From Chitinophaga filiformis (GTDB lineage Bacteria; Bacteroidota; Bacteroidia; Chitinophagales; Chitinophagaceae), in contig NZ_CP095855.1 of NCBI RefSeq assembly GCF_023100805.1, forward strand, positions 5,621,001 through 5,685,000: a stretch of 64,000 nt of DNA. The letters are read 5' to 3'. Below, piece after piece: positions 63,011-64,000 of this stretch. How positions within the stretch are numbered: position 1 is the stretch's first letter; every line of letters begins with the position of its first letter. The notes beneath the pieces are model-generated. The model searched no databases, was not told the DNA's origin, and worked only from the letters and a program-made list of their open reading frames with translations. A program made the translations under genes and the position numbers.

Positions 63011-63910
63011 ATGGAGATTTTACCACAGGTACAGGAGGCTTTGGCCTATATAAAGTCAGTCAGCGTTACTGAGATACAGGACAAGTTACAGGCTGCAAGA
63101 ATATCCTATGAAAAGTTGGCCCCTCTTGCCGGAGAACCGGAAGCAGTATTTGCAGTGGAGGACAAAACCATCGAATTCCCCGACCGGAACATTAATATCA
63201 GGATTTACAGACCGAACGGTGAAAAAGGTTTACCGGCAGTGGTCTTCTTTCATGGCGGCGGCTTCTTCAAAGGAAGCCTTGAGTCGCACGACAGGCCTCT
63301 ACGGCAGCTTGCCAATTTATCGGGTGTAGTCATTATTTCAGTCGACTACCGGCTTGCTCCGGAATATCAATTCCCTCACGGCGTGAATGACTGTATCGAT
63401 GCTACTGAATGGATCATCAGTCACGCGGAAGAACTGGGTATAGATGGTCTGTCTGTTGCAGTAGCCGGAGACAGCGCCGGTGGTACCTTAGCCACTGCTG
63501 TGGCGGGAAAAGTGAAAAACATCTTATGCCAGGTGCTTATATACCCTGCCACTGATTCCTCCCTTGCTACCAGCTCATGGTCAACATTTGCAGAGGGCCC
63601 TATACTGACCTTAAAGAGTGCTGTTGAGTTCTGGAATTATTATACAGAAGATAAAATACAGGCGGCACCGATATTCAACGATGACCTTTCCGGGATGCCC
63701 GATACACTCATCATAATAGGAGAATATGACCCTTTGCTCGATGAAGTCACGCAATATGCACAAAAGCTTCGCCAGGCATATGTGGAGGTAACTGAAAGGC
63801 TTTATCCCAAAATGCTGCATGGCTTCTTCCAGATGGGTGGTGTTATAGATGAGGGAAGAGAGGCTATTGAAACGGTGGCGAGATATATCAGGTATAAATT
63901 GGCACCTTAA
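63011..63910 (+). CDS. HSL-type alpha/beta-hydrolase (esterase)
   Basis: 299 residues, cytoplasmic. The HGGG oxyanion motif is at 81-84 (FFHGGGFFKGS), and the nucleophile elbow GDSAGGTLA carries Ser155. The catalytic Asp is in GEYDPLLDE and the His in MLHGFFQM. This hormone-sensitive-lipase family hydrolyses short acyl esters. It is divergent from the LysR regulator. The short terminator behind it closes the unit. Confidence 0.92.
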   Translation: MEILPQVQEALAYIKSVSVTEIQDKLQAARISYEKLAPLAGEPEAVFAVEDKTIEFPDRNINIRIYRPNGEKGLPAVVFFHGGGFFKGSLESHDRPLRQLANLSGVVIISVDYRLAPEYQFPHGVNDCIDATEWIISHAEELGIDGLSVAVAGDSAGGTLATAVAGKVKNILCQVLIYPATDSSLATSSWSTFAEGPILTLKSAVEFWNYYTEDKIQAAPIFNDDLSGMPDTLIIIGEYDPLLDEVTQYAQKLRQAYVEVTERLYPKMLHGFFQMGGVIDEGREAIETVARYIRYKLAP

Positions 63911-63935
63911 CTATTCAGTACGGTTGGTAAAATTT

Positions 63936-63970
63936 GTTTAGACCTTACCGCATTCCCGTAAGGCCTAAAC
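63936..63970 (+). terminator. Terminator after the esterase
   Basis: A stem GTTTAGaCCTTAC/GTAAGGcCTAAAC (12 of 13 pairs) with a 9-nt loop lies 25 nt after the stop. No long T tract. Confidence 0.6.
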
Positions 63971-64000
63971 AAACAAAAAGGAGATCAATTTCCTGATCTC

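Overview
The window looks like chromosomal DNA of a Bacteroidota bacterium of the Chitinophaga type. The evidence is a SusC/SusD pair with a hybrid two-component regulator, a type IX secretion (T9SS) C-terminal domain, many MacB/FtsX-like permeases, TAnnTTTG-type -7 promoter elements, a tRNA gene without an encoded CCA end, and carbohydrate-active enzymes of families GH32, GH29 and GH51. Assignments come from reading motifs and family resemblance; no database search was run.

Layout. 1-3077 is the 3' part of a large NHL/beta-propeller protein with a C-terminal CBM9-like domain. It converges on an orphan eCIS-core (DUF4157) toxin-like gene (3177-5501), and a degenerate 7-bp satellite fills the gap between them. 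Two large FtsX-family permeases follow (5797-8217 and 8584-10971). They share a paired TTGTCCG element and a TGGCA-N8-GTGC element at matched spacing, and they lie among dispersed repeats. Next come a GT8 glycosyltransferase, a decayed YozG-like regulator, and a 1370-residue secreted beta-helix protein.

17583-29266 is a compact fructan utilisation locus. GH32, SusD, SusC, a PfkB fructokinase and a sugar porter form one minus-strand operon. A divergent hybrid two-component sensor with a periplasmic sugar-binding domain very likely controls it. The expected flow is capture by SusCD, periplasmic hydrolysis by GH32, import by the MFS porter, and phosphorylation by the kinase.

29496-49366 holds a second PfkB kinase, a lipoprotein subtilase behind an unusual tandem-repeat region, an M20 amidohydrolase, a YceI protein, a GH29 fucosidase, a lipoprotein with a single heme-c motif, an OmpH/Skp chaperone, an Oar-like TonB-dependent receptor, and a three-gene cell-envelope operon (two DUF3857 proteins, one with a transglutaminase core, and a TPR-like lipoprotein).

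49501-63910 holds small metabolic and regulatory genes: a DHFR-like reductase, a GH51 arabinofuranosidase, an alpha/beta hydrolase, an ECF sigma factor with a membrane partner, two aldo/keto reductases with two AraC regulators, a SnoaL-like protein, and a LysR regulator divergent from an HSL-type esterase. Between 61008 and 61857 there is a mobile-element graveyard: a group II intron reverse transcriptase remnant and a serine recombinase pseudogene with three in-frame stops, directly next to a tRNA-Pro(GGG) gene.
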